Below, in pieces: positions 52,635-61,421 of a DNA stretch of 64,000 nucleotides. The notes beneath the pieces were generated by a model that was not told the origin of the DNA, did no database searches, and saw only the letters and a program-made list of their open reading frames with translations. Positions within the stretch are counted from its first letter, which is position 1. Each line of letters opens with the position of its first letter. The translations under genes were made by a program, and so were the position numbers. Origin of the DNA: Neiella holothuriorum (GTDB lineage Bacteria > Pseudomonadota > Gammaproteobacteria > Enterobacterales > Neiellaceae); the NCBI RefSeq assembly GCF_019457915.1, contig NZ_JAHZSS010000017.1:37982-101981 (forward strand). The letters run 5' to 3'.

Positions 52635-54023
52635 ATGAAAAAAGTATTCCGAGTATCGCTAATCGCCTGTGCGATTGGTTTTTCATCTATGAGCCAAGCA
52701 AGCTTGCAACAGGAGATGAACCAGTTGTTTGGTTCAATGACCAACACCACTGCGCCTGGTGTATTCGAGAGTCAACGGCGTGGTGTGATATCTGGCGGAA
52801 GCGTTGTTGTTCGTAACAGGATCATGAACGAGAACCTCGTCTCTATGGTGCCTCCGTCATTCCAAGCCGGTTGTGGCGGCATTGATATGTTCGCTGGAAG
52901 TTTGTCATTTGTTAATGCAGATCAGTTTGTTCAATTACTTCGTTCTGTTGCTGCAAACGCCAAGGGATACGCATTCCAATTGGCGCTCAGTGCTATGTGT
53001 GAGAAATGCTCTCAGCACATGGAGACACTGCAAAAGAAAATCCAGCAGTTGAACGAGTATTTCGGCAATTCCTGTCAAATGGCTCAGGGAGTCGTGAACG
53101 ATACCCTGGCTGCTTTTGGTAAAAAGGGGCAAACAGAAGCCAGCATGTTGAGCTCACTTAAAGGGGCTGGAGACGTTTTTACCAGTTGGAGTGAATCCAA
53201 TGGTAAGAACCCATATGAGAACGCTTCGAGTGTCGCGGCATCTGATGTGAACAAAACGATTAAAGGTAATTTGGTTTGGCGAGCATTGAAACGTCACTCG
53301 GCATCAAGCTGGTTTGCATCGGGGGATGACCGTTTCCTTGAAGCGGTTATGTCGGTGACTGGTTCGATCATTGTTGGTGATCTTGCTAATGCCGCTGATG
53401 GCCAAGGTAAAGCCCCAAAACTGACCAGGCTGAATGGCAATAAAGTGACTATTGAGCATCTAATTCATGGCGGTAACGTCGCTATGTACCGATGTGACAC
53501 AGTGACGCAAGACGGTTGTCTGAACCCAACAATCACTAACGTGACTCTTACCGGGTTATCAACTCAGGTAGAAAATTTACTTCTTGGTACAGGTTCTAGT
53601 AACGGCATTATTTTTAAGTTTGCTCGAAATACAGGGGCTGCTAGCACCACCGAAAAGGCTTTTATGACCTCGGCTCCTGCCAGCATTGGGGGCATGATTC
53701 GAACTCTTTCTGCATTAAATGAAGGGGCCGCTAGATCGTTTGCTTCAAGAGCGGCACCATTTATTGCTGTTGAGATGGCCCGAGCATTGGTTGAAGACAT
53801 GCTCAATGCAGCTAGAAGTACCTCAGGTGTGGAAGATCATGCCTATGCGAAGTTATTAACGGAAGACCTTGAACGTGCACGTCGCCAAATCAATGAGGAG
53901 TACGCCGCGTTGCAGCGAAGATACGGCTCAGAGCAAGAGTTGCTGGCACATTTTAACCAGGTGATTCAGACCATTCGCAAACAGCGTTATTACACCGTTA
54001 AATCTACGGCGCTGGGGGAATAG
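52635..54023 (+). CDS. traH: TraH pilus assembly protein
   Basis: 462 residues, periplasmic, with signal peptide (VSLIACAIGFSSMSQA) and the conserved cysteine pattern (FQAGCGGIDMFAGSLSFVNA, SAMCEKCSQHMETLQKKIQQ with coiled coil, NSCQMAQGVVND). The length equals F TraH. It acts with TraF and TraU in pilus extension. It starts 2 bp after the traF stop with GGAGGG upstream. Confidence 0.93.
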   Translation: MKKVFRVSLIACAIGFSSMSQASLQQEMNQLFGSMTNTTAPGVFESQRRGVISGGSVVVRNRIMNENLVSMVPPSFQAGCGGIDMFAGSLSFVNADQFVQLLRSVAANAKGYAFQLALSAMCEKCSQHMETLQKKIQQLNEYFGNSCQMAQGVVNDTLAAFGKKGQTEASMLSSLKGAGDVFTSWSESNGKNPYENASSVAASDVNKTIKGNLVWRALKRHSASSWFASGDDRFLEAVMSVTGSIIVGDLANAADGQGKAPKLTRLNGNKVTIEHLIHGGNVAMYRCDTVTQDGCLNPTITNVTLTGLSTQVENLLLGTGSSNGIIFKFARNTGAASTTEKAFMTSAPASIGGMIRTLSALNEGAARSFASRAAPFIAVEMARALVEDMLNAARSTSGVEDHAYAKLLTEDLERARRQINEEYAALQRRYGSEQELLAHFNQVIQTIRKQRYYTVKSTALGE

Positions 54024-54026
54024 GTC

Positions 54027-57000
54027 ATGTGGGAAATCTATTCCATCGGGGATTCGGCTTTTTTAGAGCAGGTCCTGAACGCTGTCGCGATGATCACTGG
54101 TACAGGCGATTTTACTTCAATGGTTCGGATTGGCTTGCTCATTGGGGTATTGATGGTCTCTGTTCAGGCCTTAATGCAAGGTGGTCGAGGGATTAACTTT
54201 CAACATGTTTTAGTCTCATGGCTAGTCTTTGCAACCATGTTTGGGCCCAGTACCCGAGTGAGCATTGAGGATGCGTACACGGGACAAGTTCGAGTGGTTG
54301 ATAATGTGCCCATCGGTGTTGCTGCCGCAGGCAGTACGATTTCGACTGTTGGCTTTCAAGTCACGCGATTGTTTGAAACGGCGTTCTCAACTCCCGCCAT
54401 GACGGAATACGGCTTTGCATCCAGTTTACAGTCACTGATTAAAGTGAGAAAACAGGTGATGGATCGCTCTGGTTTGGGTGATGCAAATCGTGTCGCCGGT
54501 TCGGACATCGAGCAATCGTGGTTTAACTACATCAAAGAGTGCACCTTGATTGGTATCGACATTGGCCAAAAGAACCTCGATCAGGTGCTGAGTGATCCTA
54601 ACCCGATGACTGCGATTAGGTTTGATTCGCGCATTTATGGCACTCGAATCATGCTCAGTGGTAGCAGTAGCGATCTGGACTGCACCGATGCCTATAGCCA
54701 ACTGAAACTCATGACAGAATCAACCTTCATTCCAAGGCTTAAACAGGTTCTGTCAGCCTCATTGGGGACTTCGTCAGCAACGGACACTGATGACGTGATC
54801 CGAAATGCACTGAATAACCTTGGTTTGGCTTCAGTAAACACCCAAGAGTACATGACCGCGTCGGTGCTTTTGCCTATTTATGAGCAAAGCGTGACGGGCA
54901 AATATATGGATGATCAAGCTTTCACCGCAGCCGTTATGGTTAATCAAGCGATTGAGCAGCGCAATACGCAATGGGCGGCGGAGCAGACCCTGTTCCAAAG
55001 TATCGTTCGTCCGATGATGACGTTTTTTGAGGGGTTCATTTACGCCATCACCCCTTTGATGGCCTTTGTGATAGCCCTTGGCCAAATCGGGATGCGAATG
55101 GCCGGGAAGTACTTGTTAATCCTGCTTTGGATTCAACTTTGGATGCCTGTCATGGCCATCATTAACCTGTATATTCATTTAACCGTTGCTGGGAAAATGT
55201 CGTCGCTTGATGCCTTTGCAGGTACAGAAGTGCCATCTTTTGCTGGGATGATGCAGATGGATTCAGTGCTGCAAACCTGGATAGCTACTGGCGGCATGTT
55301 GGCGTCGAGTGTTCCGGCGATTTCGCTCATGCTCGTGTATGGCTCAGCAATAACCGCTACCCACTTGGCTGGACGTCTTCAAAACGGTGATGCCATTGAT
55401 GAAAAGATGGCAAGTCCAGATGTCGCGAAAAATGCCCCGGTAATGCAATCACAGTCAATGTTCCAAAATTCAGCCCTCACTGGTTCTGCTATGACCGGCG
55501 CGTCAAACCTACTAAGCAGTTTCTCTGTCGGAAACGCAGTGGGTTCAATGGTCGGCTCTGCAAAAGAATCCATGACTCAGGCAACTCAAGCCTTTAGTCG
55601 TCAGGTTGGCAATACCATGAGTCGAACCTTTGGTGAAAAGCTAAGTTACGACAACCTTTCTTCGGTTGGACGTCAGATCGGCTCATCTAACTCAGCATCT
55701 AGCGCCGTTGTTAATCAGGTTACTGATGACCTGCAAACTCGGTATGGTTTTGGCGACGATAAAAAAGATGCTGTACGTGGCTTGGTATCTGGCGTGTTAT
55801 CGGGAGGCTTAAGGGTCGGTGGCGATGGAACCATTACAAATCCCGGTGAGAAAGAAGTTGCTGACAAGGGTTTTCTTGGAAGGCTTCTTGGTACTGGCGG
55901 CAATGATTCTCCACAGGGCAACTTGCCAGGAGTGGATAAGCCAGACTCATCTCGTGTACCAAAACTATCAAGGGTACGAGCAGGCTTGGATTTAGGTGGT
56001 AACTTTAGTGGCCAAGTTGAGTCATCAGAGGGCAGTTCTCGATCTACGACCGCAAATACGCTCACTGGGGAGATGCAAAGCTTGGCATCAAGTGATTCAC
56101 GACGTGCTGAGTTTCGCGATGCGATGGTTAAGGACCTTTCAGATTCAAGACGCTCTGGCGTTGAGATGTCGTTGTCTAATCAAGACTATCATTCACTTCA
56201 GAGTTCAGCACAAGACGTTATCACGGCATCAAACCGCTTTAGTGAGCTTGATCAGGCCAGCTACAGTCTATCAGGACAAAGGAACACGGATGGTGCGACG
56301 TTAACTCGATTAGCAGCGGATAATCCTGAAGTCATGGATTATTTAGGTCGCTATATGAACCAGCATGTTGAAGCAGGTAACCGATTACGTGAAAACCTTC
56401 CAATGTATCAGCGCTTGCTACCTGATGATAATCAGGCGTATGTGGCCGCAGCTATGGAGTCTTTAACCTATAGCAACTCCTCGACGCCCGCTGAACGAGA
56501 CAATGACTATCAAGCAGCAATGACTGTTATGGCCATGGCTACCGGAGCCGATTTACGATCTATTCAGCCACGCTCTAATGAAGGCTTGTCATCAACTGCA
56601 CCTACTTTTGGTGGCACTCAAAGCCAAGTTGAATCCGGTGTTCTGGGAGGCTATGAGGATGCTGCAACAGTTCAAACGCAGTTCAATTCGGCTCAATCTG
56701 CTTACCAAACCAATCTTTCTGGTGTAGATGGACAGCTGAATGCGCATCAGCAACAAGCCCAGCAGGCCGTAGCTTCTGACACAAGTACCTATCAATCTGG
56801 ACTAAACAGTGAAGCTGGCTCTCAGTGGCGATCTCGCATTATGGCTGATGATAGCGGAGTCTCTGGTGCTGAAATGTTCTTCAACAGCGCCAGGGCTATT
56901 GGTGATTTCAGTGGCAAGCATACTGATGCAGCACTGCATACCTTGAATCATTTTGGCGAAGACTATGAGAGTTACAAGGAGCAAGCCCTTGCAGAACCTG

Positions 57001-57596
57001 GCTCACGAGGTTTCTTGCACAATGCAACGGTGGCCAGCAAATCAACATGGGATGGGTTAAAAGCAGCCGTTGACGCCGGAACCTCTTTGGAAAATCCTTT
57101 GACGGCGTTTAATGATGCATACAGTGGATCGAGTTCGCAGTATGCCTCCGAAGTTAACTGGGGCACTAAGTCTGAAGCCATGTTGGCTGGGGCATTCGGT
57201 GCGGCAGTTAACAATCGATACGGTGAGTTCTTAGAACAGTACGCCGATGATTTTAAACAGGAAGCATACAGCGAAGGGCAGAGAATGGGATTGACCCCGA
57301 TTCAAAGTCAAGTGTTCGCTCAAGCTTTCAATGAAGGTTTGGCGGGGCGCGTATTCAACTCTGAAGACTCATCGAGTTGGTCGCCTGAAATGCTAGGTCT
57401 AAGGGAGCAAATGCTAAATGAGTATCGTCAAAAGGATGAGAGTGGCGCTTACATTCCTGACAGTGTGTCCGAAGAAGATAAAGCATTTGTGGATAAGCAG
57501 ATAGCGGTGATCTCAAATGCATCCCTTGCGGGAGATTATGCTCAGAACAACTTGATTGATATTAGGGCCTATAACCAGGCATCAGGAAGGAACTGA
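54027..57596 (+). CDS. traG: TraG mating-pair stabilisation and exclusion-recognition protein
   Basis: 1189 residues. The N-terminal half holds several membrane segments (VRIGLLIGVLMVSVQALMQG, FIYAITPLMAFVIALGQIG, YLLILLWIQLWMPVMAIINL) as in F TraG; the C-terminal half is a long hydrophilic, Ser/Gln-rich periplasmic region. Residues 606-608 are Pro-Gly-Glu (codons from 55842), the triplet reported to define the SXT exclusion group in contrast to Thr-Asp-Asp of R391. Eex of a recipient recognises this part. Last gene of traFHG. Confidence 0.94.
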   Translation: MWEIYSIGDSAFLEQVLNAVAMITGTGDFTSMVRIGLLIGVLMVSVQALMQGGRGINFQHVLVSWLVFATMFGPSTRVSIEDAYTGQVRVVDNVPIGVAAAGSTISTVGFQVTRLFETAFSTPAMTEYGFASSLQSLIKVRKQVMDRSGLGDANRVAGSDIEQSWFNYIKECTLIGIDIGQKNLDQVLSDPNPMTAIRFDSRIYGTRIMLSGSSSDLDCTDAYSQLKLMTESTFIPRLKQVLSASLGTSSATDTDDVIRNALNNLGLASVNTQEYMTASVLLPIYEQSVTGKYMDDQAFTAAVMVNQAIEQRNTQWAAEQTLFQSIVRPMMTFFEGFIYAITPLMAFVIALGQIGMRMAGKYLLILLWIQLWMPVMAIINLYIHLTVAGKMSSLDAFAGTEVPSFAGMMQMDSVLQTWIATGGMLASSVPAISLMLVYGSAITATHLAGRLQNGDAIDEKMASPDVAKNAPVMQSQSMFQNSALTGSAMTGASNLLSSFSVGNAVGSMVGSAKESMTQATQAFSRQVGNTMSRTFGEKLSYDNLSSVGRQIGSSNSASSAVVNQVTDDLQTRYGFGDDKKDAVRGLVSGVLSGGLRVGGDGTITNPGEKEVADKGFLGRLLGTGGNDSPQGNLPGVDKPDSSRVPKLSRVRAGLDLGGNFSGQVESSEGSSRSTTANTLTGEMQSLASSDSRRAEFRDAMVKDLSDSRRSGVEMSLSNQDYHSLQSSAQDVITASNRFSELDQASYSLSGQRNTDGATLTRLAADNPEVMDYLGRYMNQHVEAGNRLRENLPMYQRLLPDDNQAYVAAAMESLTYSNSSTPAERDNDYQAAMTVMAMATGADLRSIQPRSNEGLSSTAPTFGGTQSQVESGVLGGYEDAATVQTQFNSAQSAYQTNLSGVDGQLNAHQQQAQQAVASDTSTYQSGLNSEAGSQWRSRIMADDSGVSGAEMFFNSARAIGDFSGKHTDAALHTLNHFGEDYESYKEQALAEPGSRGFLHNATVASKSTWDGLKAAVDAGTSLENPLTAFNDAYSGSSSQYASEVNWGTKSEAMLAGAFGAAVNNRYGEFLEQYADDFKQEAYSEGQRMGLTPIQSQVFAQAFNEGLAGRVFNSEDSSSWSPEMLGLREQMLNEYRQKDESGAYIPDSVSEEDKAFVDKQIAVISNASLAGDYAQNNLIDIRAYNQASGRN

Positions 57597-57606
57597 AAAT
57601 AGAAGG

Positions 57607-57638
57607 TAGCCAGCTTGTGGTTGGCTGGCTATTTTTTT
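57607..57638 (+). terminator. Terminator after traG
   Basis: TAGCCAGC (57607-57614) pairs with GCTGGCTA (57624-57631), followed by seven T. It overlaps the end of the convergent eex gene. Confidence 0.88.
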
Positions 57639-58060
57639 GGCTTTTTGGGATACCTTGGATAAAAGCCATCAAAAAACGAATGGAGCTTATACCAATACCA
57701 TTTTTCTTCAATGCTCAAAGTTCTACCCGAATCTTTAACTTGGTTACTCAAGAATCTAATTCCAGTACAAATAGCTAAGAAAAAGAGTCCCAAACCAACA
57801 ATTGTCCAACTCGCTTGCCAATATGCGATTGCTACAAGCATAGTGATTATGGCTATAAGTCCGATGGGATTACAGGTCGCTTTGAATCCCAAGTAGCTGA
57901 AAAAAAAGACGGTGCAGAACAGAAATGGCAAAGCCGCTAACTTGGCAGATGTCGTTAATATTTCTGATGGAAAAAAATGAGCCGCAGCCAAAGTCGCCAG
58001 AAAAAGCCCCAGTGATATAAACCAGCAGCGTGCTGGTAAAGATTTAAGTAAGTTTGTCAT
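57629..58060 (-). CDS. eex: Eex entry exclusion protein
   Basis: 143 residues from ATG 58060, the known length of SXT/R391 Eex. It is an inner-membrane protein with hydrophobic segments (WFISLGLFLATLAAAHFFP, LAALPFLFCTVFFFSYLGF, NPIGLIAIITMLVAIAYWQA, IVGLGLFFLAICTGI) and a basic cytoplasmic tail (YPRYPKKPKK). It blocks redundant transfer by recognising TraG of the donor. A GTG eight codons upstream (58084) is an alternative start. It lies convergent to traG and downstream of setC. Confidence 0.87.
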   Translation of the reverse strand: MTNLLKSLPARCWFISLGLFLATLAAAHFFPSEILTTSAKLAALPFLFCTVFFFSYLGFKATCNPIGLIAIITMLVAIAYWQASWTIVGLGLFFLAICTGIRFLSNQVKDSGRTLSIEEKWYWYKLHSFFDGFYPRYPKKPKK

Positions 58061-58117
58061 CTTCTTAGTACTCTCAAAGTGCACGGGCGGTGCACAATCA
58101 AATCATGCATCAGCATG

Positions 58118-58651
58118 TTAGTTCTCAAAAAGTGCTCTAGTGGTTTGCTCGGCCATAATCTCACACACAGGGCATTTAAGCTGAATGCGCTGTTGTGATA
58201 CCGTCAAATACAGACTGCCGCATCGACACCGGTGTAAGGATGCAAGCTGTGATCTTAAATCACGAGCTAGAACCCAACCTTCATTGATGGTTAGTTTTTT
58301 CCAGGGGATCTCAGCTGGAAGATCTGCTTCTTCTCTTGCAACCAAGTACGCATCGTAAGCCTTCATCAAAGCATCGATATTTAATTGCTTGTAGACATTA
58401 TCACCACCAATATTGACATAAAGCGCCATCAGCAGAGAGCCTTCAACTAATGCTCTTCTGCTTTTAACGATGGCATCAGATTCTGGCAATTGACCAGGAC
58501 AAGGTGACTTGCCGGTCACTTCTTTGTGGAGCCTTCTGATAATGTGGATTGGCAAACCTGTATCGAGCGCGATAATGGTTGTTCTAAATCCGTATTTAAT
58601 AAGCAGCGAGGCTCGGGTAAACAGCTCACTTTTGGACAGGTTATCAATCAT
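58118..58651 (-). CDS. setC: SetC, FlhC-like transcription activator subunit
   Basis: 177 residues similar in size and layout to FlhC. The C-terminal zinc site is CRCGSLYLTVSQQRIQLKCP with a further Cys (VCE); the N-terminal part (LFTRASLLIKYGFRTTIIAL, LPIHIIRRLHKEVTGKSP) is helical. SetC and SetD together activate the transfer operons in SXT. It overlaps the upstream gene by 4 bp. Assignment of the names SetC and SetD follows the FlhC/FlhD resemblance and is less certain than the pair's identity. Confidence 0.85.
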   Translation of the reverse strand: MIDNLSKSELFTRASLLIKYGFRTTIIALDTGLPIHIIRRLHKEVTGKSPCPGQLPESDAIVKSRRALVEGSLLMALYVNIGGDNVYKQLNIDALMKAYDAYLVAREEADLPAEIPWKKLTINEGWVLARDLRSQLASLHRCRCGSLYLTVSQQRIQLKCPVCEIMAEQTTRALFEN

Positions 58652-58947
58652 GCATCCCCCTTGTTGTTTAGGGTTGATAATAAATAAGCGATTCTTGGGA
58701 TACCTGTGCCTTTGCTCTTCACCATCTCAATCAGTTGGCTTTGGTTACCCCTTGGTTGAAACAGCATGAATGATGAAGTCGCCACTCGTTGCAGGTCGTC
58801 AACACCAGCATTAATCAGTGCATCCACCACGTCGCGTGTAAGTCCAAAGCGCAAGACCGCCTCTTGCGGATCAATTCGCGCTAATTCTCGTGCTGCGTGT
58901 AGGTACGCCAAATTTAATTGATAGAAGTCTTGTTGATTGGTTGTCAT
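58648..58947 (-). CDS. setD: SetD, FlhD-like transcription activator subunit
   Basis: 99 residues resembling FlhD: a small helical protein (QLNLAYLHAARELARIDPQE, AVLRFGLTRDVVDALINAGV) followed by an FMLFQPRGN segment seen in FlhD proteins. It is the partner of SetC. It overlaps setC by 4 bp (ATGA) and the preceding transglycosylase gene by 4 bp, so all are co-transcribed from the SetR-controlled leftward promoter. Confidence 0.85.
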   Translation of the reverse strand: MTTNQQDFYQLNLAYLHAARELARIDPQEAVLRFGLTRDVVDALINAGVDDLQRVATSSFMLFQPRGNQSQLIEMVKSKGTGIPRIAYLLSTLNNKGDA

Positions 58948-59492
58948 TGACGGACCTCCAGTTCATGTAAAATATTGCGATAGATAGAAAGCACTCTTTG
59001 CCCATACCAGCGTGCACGCTCTTCGTTCCAGCTGTGATAGCGGCCTATGCCAAGCTCTAAATCGTTTGGTGAAGACTTGATTGCTTCGGCCAAAATACTG
59101 GAGCCGACAGTTAGGTTGGTGATGGGGTCTAGCAGTTCTGCTGCTGAACTCACCCGATGTCCGTGCCAATGCAAATTGATTTGCATTAGGCCAATATCGA
59201 GCTGGTATTTTTCACTCTCTTGCAGTGCTTGGTTTAACAGTTGCTCTGCTTCTGTCTTAGATTTGGCGTAGGTTGCATTTGAACCATTGCGAATTGCGTA
59301 TGGCCATGGGCTGGTCATGTTGAGACCACGATGTGAGGCGGACTCAGCCAAGGCAACGGCGTAGAGCATGACTGGATCAATACCAACGCTTTGTGCTGCT
59401 TTTTCCCACTGATAGCCCGGAAAAGCATAGACTGAAGTGCTTGCGGACATGGCTATCGCTAGGGCAATGGTTTTTGCTTTAATCGTTTTCAT
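58944..59492 (-). CDS. Lytic transglycosylase
   Basis: 182 residues with a signal peptide (TIALAIAMSASTSVYAFPGY) and an SLT domain: VMLYAVALAESASHRG holds the catalytic Glu, and DIGLMQINLHWHGHR, GSSILAEAI and ELGIGRYHSWNEERARWY complete the fold. It probably opens peptidoglycan for the transfer apparatus. It lies in the leftward regulatory operon upstream of setD, overlapping its neighbours on both sides. Confidence 0.9.
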   Translation of the reverse strand: MKTIKAKTIALAIAMSASTSVYAFPGYQWEKAAQSVGIDPVMLYAVALAESASHRGLNMTSPWPYAIRNGSNATYAKSKTEAEQLLNQALQESEKYQLDIGLMQINLHWHGHRVSSAAELLDPITNLTVGSSILAEAIKSSPNDLELGIGRYHSWNEERARWYGQRVLSIYRNILHELEVRQ

Positions 59493-60141
59493 TTTTGTCC
59501 TCTAATTGATTTCCGAGAAGCGCCTGAATGGCTTTCGGGCTTATTCTTTTTAAAGGCACTGCGCTAAAGTCGGCGATGCCTCTCGTATAAACTTGTGCCG
59601 CTTTTGACCAGTCGCCCACGGCAACAGGCGCTTGCATATCAAATCCTTTTTGCTGGTTCTGATGGTCTGCAATACCCTGTAATAGCCTTGGGTATTCACC
59701 CACTTCGTCCCGCAGCAAGTAAGCCTGGTAGCGTGTTAAAAACTCTTTTTGCTTAAAGGGGTATTCCCTGTCATCTACCTTGCAGAGTTCAACCCATCCC
59801 CCCATGTCTGAAATAACGCGGTGAATAAGCGCATCGTCAAACATCACGGATGTCCAAGCGCCAACCTGACGAACAGCCTTGTCAACTTTGTTCCAAGCAA
59901 CCATGGCTCTTGAACCCGAGTTGCCATCGATATGCTTGATGACGTCAGCGGGCTTTGGAAAAAATTGCCCAGTATCCGGTGATTGAATATGCCGAGTCAG
60001 ACCGATTCGCACTTCTTCAATGCTATAAGCACGAAGGGCTTCAAATGCGATGGATAGCAATTGTGGTGATACGCTTTTGCCATACATGGCCCAAGCTGCT
60101 CCCCAAACTTCAGCAAACTCGCGTTTATCAACCTCCTGCAC
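59479..60141 (-). CDS. Conserved protein of the leftward operon, unknown function
   Basis: 220 residues from GTG 60141, preceded by GGGAGG at nine bases; a longer start at 60207 would overlap the upstream gene by 80 bp. The body (AEVWGAAWAMYGKSVSPQLL, ALRAYSIEEVRIGLTRHIQS, FPKPADVIKHID) resembles a small helical domain of phage-type replication or loader proteins, where genes of this sort often follow a replication initiator. Function not established. Confidence 0.7.
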   Translation of the reverse strand: MQEVDKREFAEVWGAAWAMYGKSVSPQLLSIAFEALRAYSIEEVRIGLTRHIQSPDTGQFFPKPADVIKHIDGNSGSRAMVAWNKVDKAVRQVGAWTSVMFDDALIHRVISDMGGWVELCKVDDREYPFKQKEFLTRYQAYLLRDEVGEYPRLLQGIADHQNQQKGFDMQAPVAVGDWSKAAQVYTRGIADFSAVPLKRISPKAIQALLGNQLEDKNEND

Positions 60142-60997
60142 TTGAACGAACCTCCCGAATACCTGGTCCGGCCCAGCTTTCAGCAATGCGGCGATTGCTT
60201 TCTTCAATGTTCAATTGGTGATTGCTGCCCTTTAGGCTCGTCGATGATTGCTGTACTTCATCAATGCGAACGTACTCGTCTTCCCATTGCCGGTTTAAAA
60301 GCCAGTTATGTGGCATAGGGGTCTTAGTCCGATCTTGATACTGCAATCGGTTGTCTCGTTGCTCTTTCCAGCGTGTTAGCACTTCCAAGGCGAGTTCATG
60401 GTCTTCATTGAGGCCCATGCGAAGCCATTCTTCTTTGGCTTTCGCTTTTTTTTCTTTGCGTATTTGTACATCCCAGAAGTCTTCAAACTGTATGTGGCCA
60501 ACAGTTTTAATTGTTGGTTTATTGCTTCTCTCAGAGTCATCCGACCGTTGAGAGTCCCTTACCGGGTTGCCATCAGGCATAAACAATGATGAAAATTCTT
60601 CTGGTAGCCGAGCTTGAAAAGCGGCAAGAGATTTCAAAAGCGATGCCATACCAACGAAGTCGGCAGGTACATCTTTAAGCAACCGAAAGGCGGCCTTACC
60701 TTGGTTCGGGTTTTCGATTGGGTTGTGCTTCAGAAAGCTCCGAATCAAAGTCCAACCGGATTCCTCGCAACGAATGAGGAAATGATCTTGTTCTAACTCA
60801 TTTAGAGCCTTGGCAACCTGTTGCTCATCCCAGTTCAAGTCAGAAGCAACGTAACCAATCGGCAATCGAAAGCAGCCAAGCAAATTACAATGTGGGCATG
60901 TAAGCAAATACAGTCCTAGCAACTTCGCTGAGTCACTCCAGGACAAAACGTTTTGCTTTAGCCAAAAGCGGGTATAGACCTTGCCATAATCACGCAT
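60128..60997 (-). CDS. Replication-initiator-like protein of the leftward operon
   Basis: 289 residues. The N-terminal half (WSDSAKLLGLYLLTCPHCNL followed by LGCFRLPIGYVASDLNWDEQ and QVAKALNELEQDHFLIRCEE) is a winged-helix layout common in phage replication initiators. The C-terminal half is charged and less ordered. Its 3' end overlaps the next gene. Elements of this family carry conserved genes of unproven function here; a replication role is inference. Confidence 0.72.
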   Translation of the reverse strand: MRDYGKVYTRFWLKQNVLSWSDSAKLLGLYLLTCPHCNLLGCFRLPIGYVASDLNWDEQQVAKALNELEQDHFLIRCEESGWTLIRSFLKHNPIENPNQGKAAFRLLKDVPADFVGMASLLKSLAAFQARLPEEFSSLFMPDGNPVRDSQRSDDSERSNKPTIKTVGHIQFEDFWDVQIRKEKKAKAKEEWLRMGLNEDHELALEVLTRWKEQRDNRLQYQDRTKTPMPHNWLLNRQWEDEYVRIDEVQQSSTSLKGSNHQLNIEESNRRIAESWAGPGIREVRSSAGG

Positions 60998-61052
60998 GGA
61001 GGAACTCGCTTTTGTGTTTACGTAAAATGCTGACCATTATTTGCCCTTAATC

Positions 61053-61304
61053 CTACTGGTTACTGGCTTTCAGCTCGCTTGGGCATTCGGGATAGATGTC
61101 CGGTCTTAACTGGGATCGGGTTACCTGTCCTTGCGTAGCTTGTTCGATGGGTAAAACGAATTCAGCGGGAACTCGCCCTGATTTATTCAACCAAAACCAG
61201 ACGTTTTGCTGTTTTGAGTTGATGGCTCGTGCTAATGCTGATTGCCCGCCGACCAAGTCAATGGCACGGCGGAGATGTTTTTGTGTCGTGTTGAACACTT
61301 CCAT
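61053..61304 (-). CDS. croS: CroS, Cro/YdaS-like repressor
   Basis: 83 residues with a helix-turn-helix (RRAIDLVGGQSALARAINSK followed by QQNVWFWLNKSGRVPAEF). AGGAGA lies directly upstream of the ATG. It is first in the leftward operon, facing setR across the operator region, like lambda Cro against CI. In SXT the homologue opposes SetR and sets the switch. Confidence 0.88.
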   Translation of the reverse strand: MEVFNTTQKHLRRAIDLVGGQSALARAINSKQQNVWFWLNKSGRVPAEFVLPIEQATQGQVTRSQLRPDIYPECPSELKASNQ

Positions 61305-61315
61305 ACCGTCTCCTG

Positions 61316-61410
61316 TTACAATAATAACTGTTACAAGATTGAATGTTACAGTTTAAACTGTAGATTAGTCAACAGTTAAAATTGTTGAAAGGCTACAGTT
61401 TTATTTGTAG
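61316..61410. promoter_or_regulatory. croS/setR operator region
   Basis: Three 18-bp near-palindromes are evenly spaced: TTACAGTTTAAACTGTAG (61346), CAACAGTTAAAATTGTTG (61370) and CTACAGTTTTATTTGTAG (61393). A more diverged relative lies at 61316-61333. They are the likely SetR and CroS operators. The site at 61346 sits between TTGACT (61364-61369, reverse strand) and TAACAT on the reverse strand, the probable leftward promoter. Confidence 0.8.
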
Positions 61411-61413
61411 AAT
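61385..61413 (+). promoter_or_regulatory. setR promoter
   Basis: TTGAAA (61385-61390), a 17-bp spacer and TAGAAT (61408-61413). An operator occupies the spacer, so SetR or CroS can shut it. Transcription should start about 61420, one or two bases before the ATG, implying an almost leaderless mRNA. Confidence 0.7.
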
Positions 61414-61421
61414 ACGGGCTT

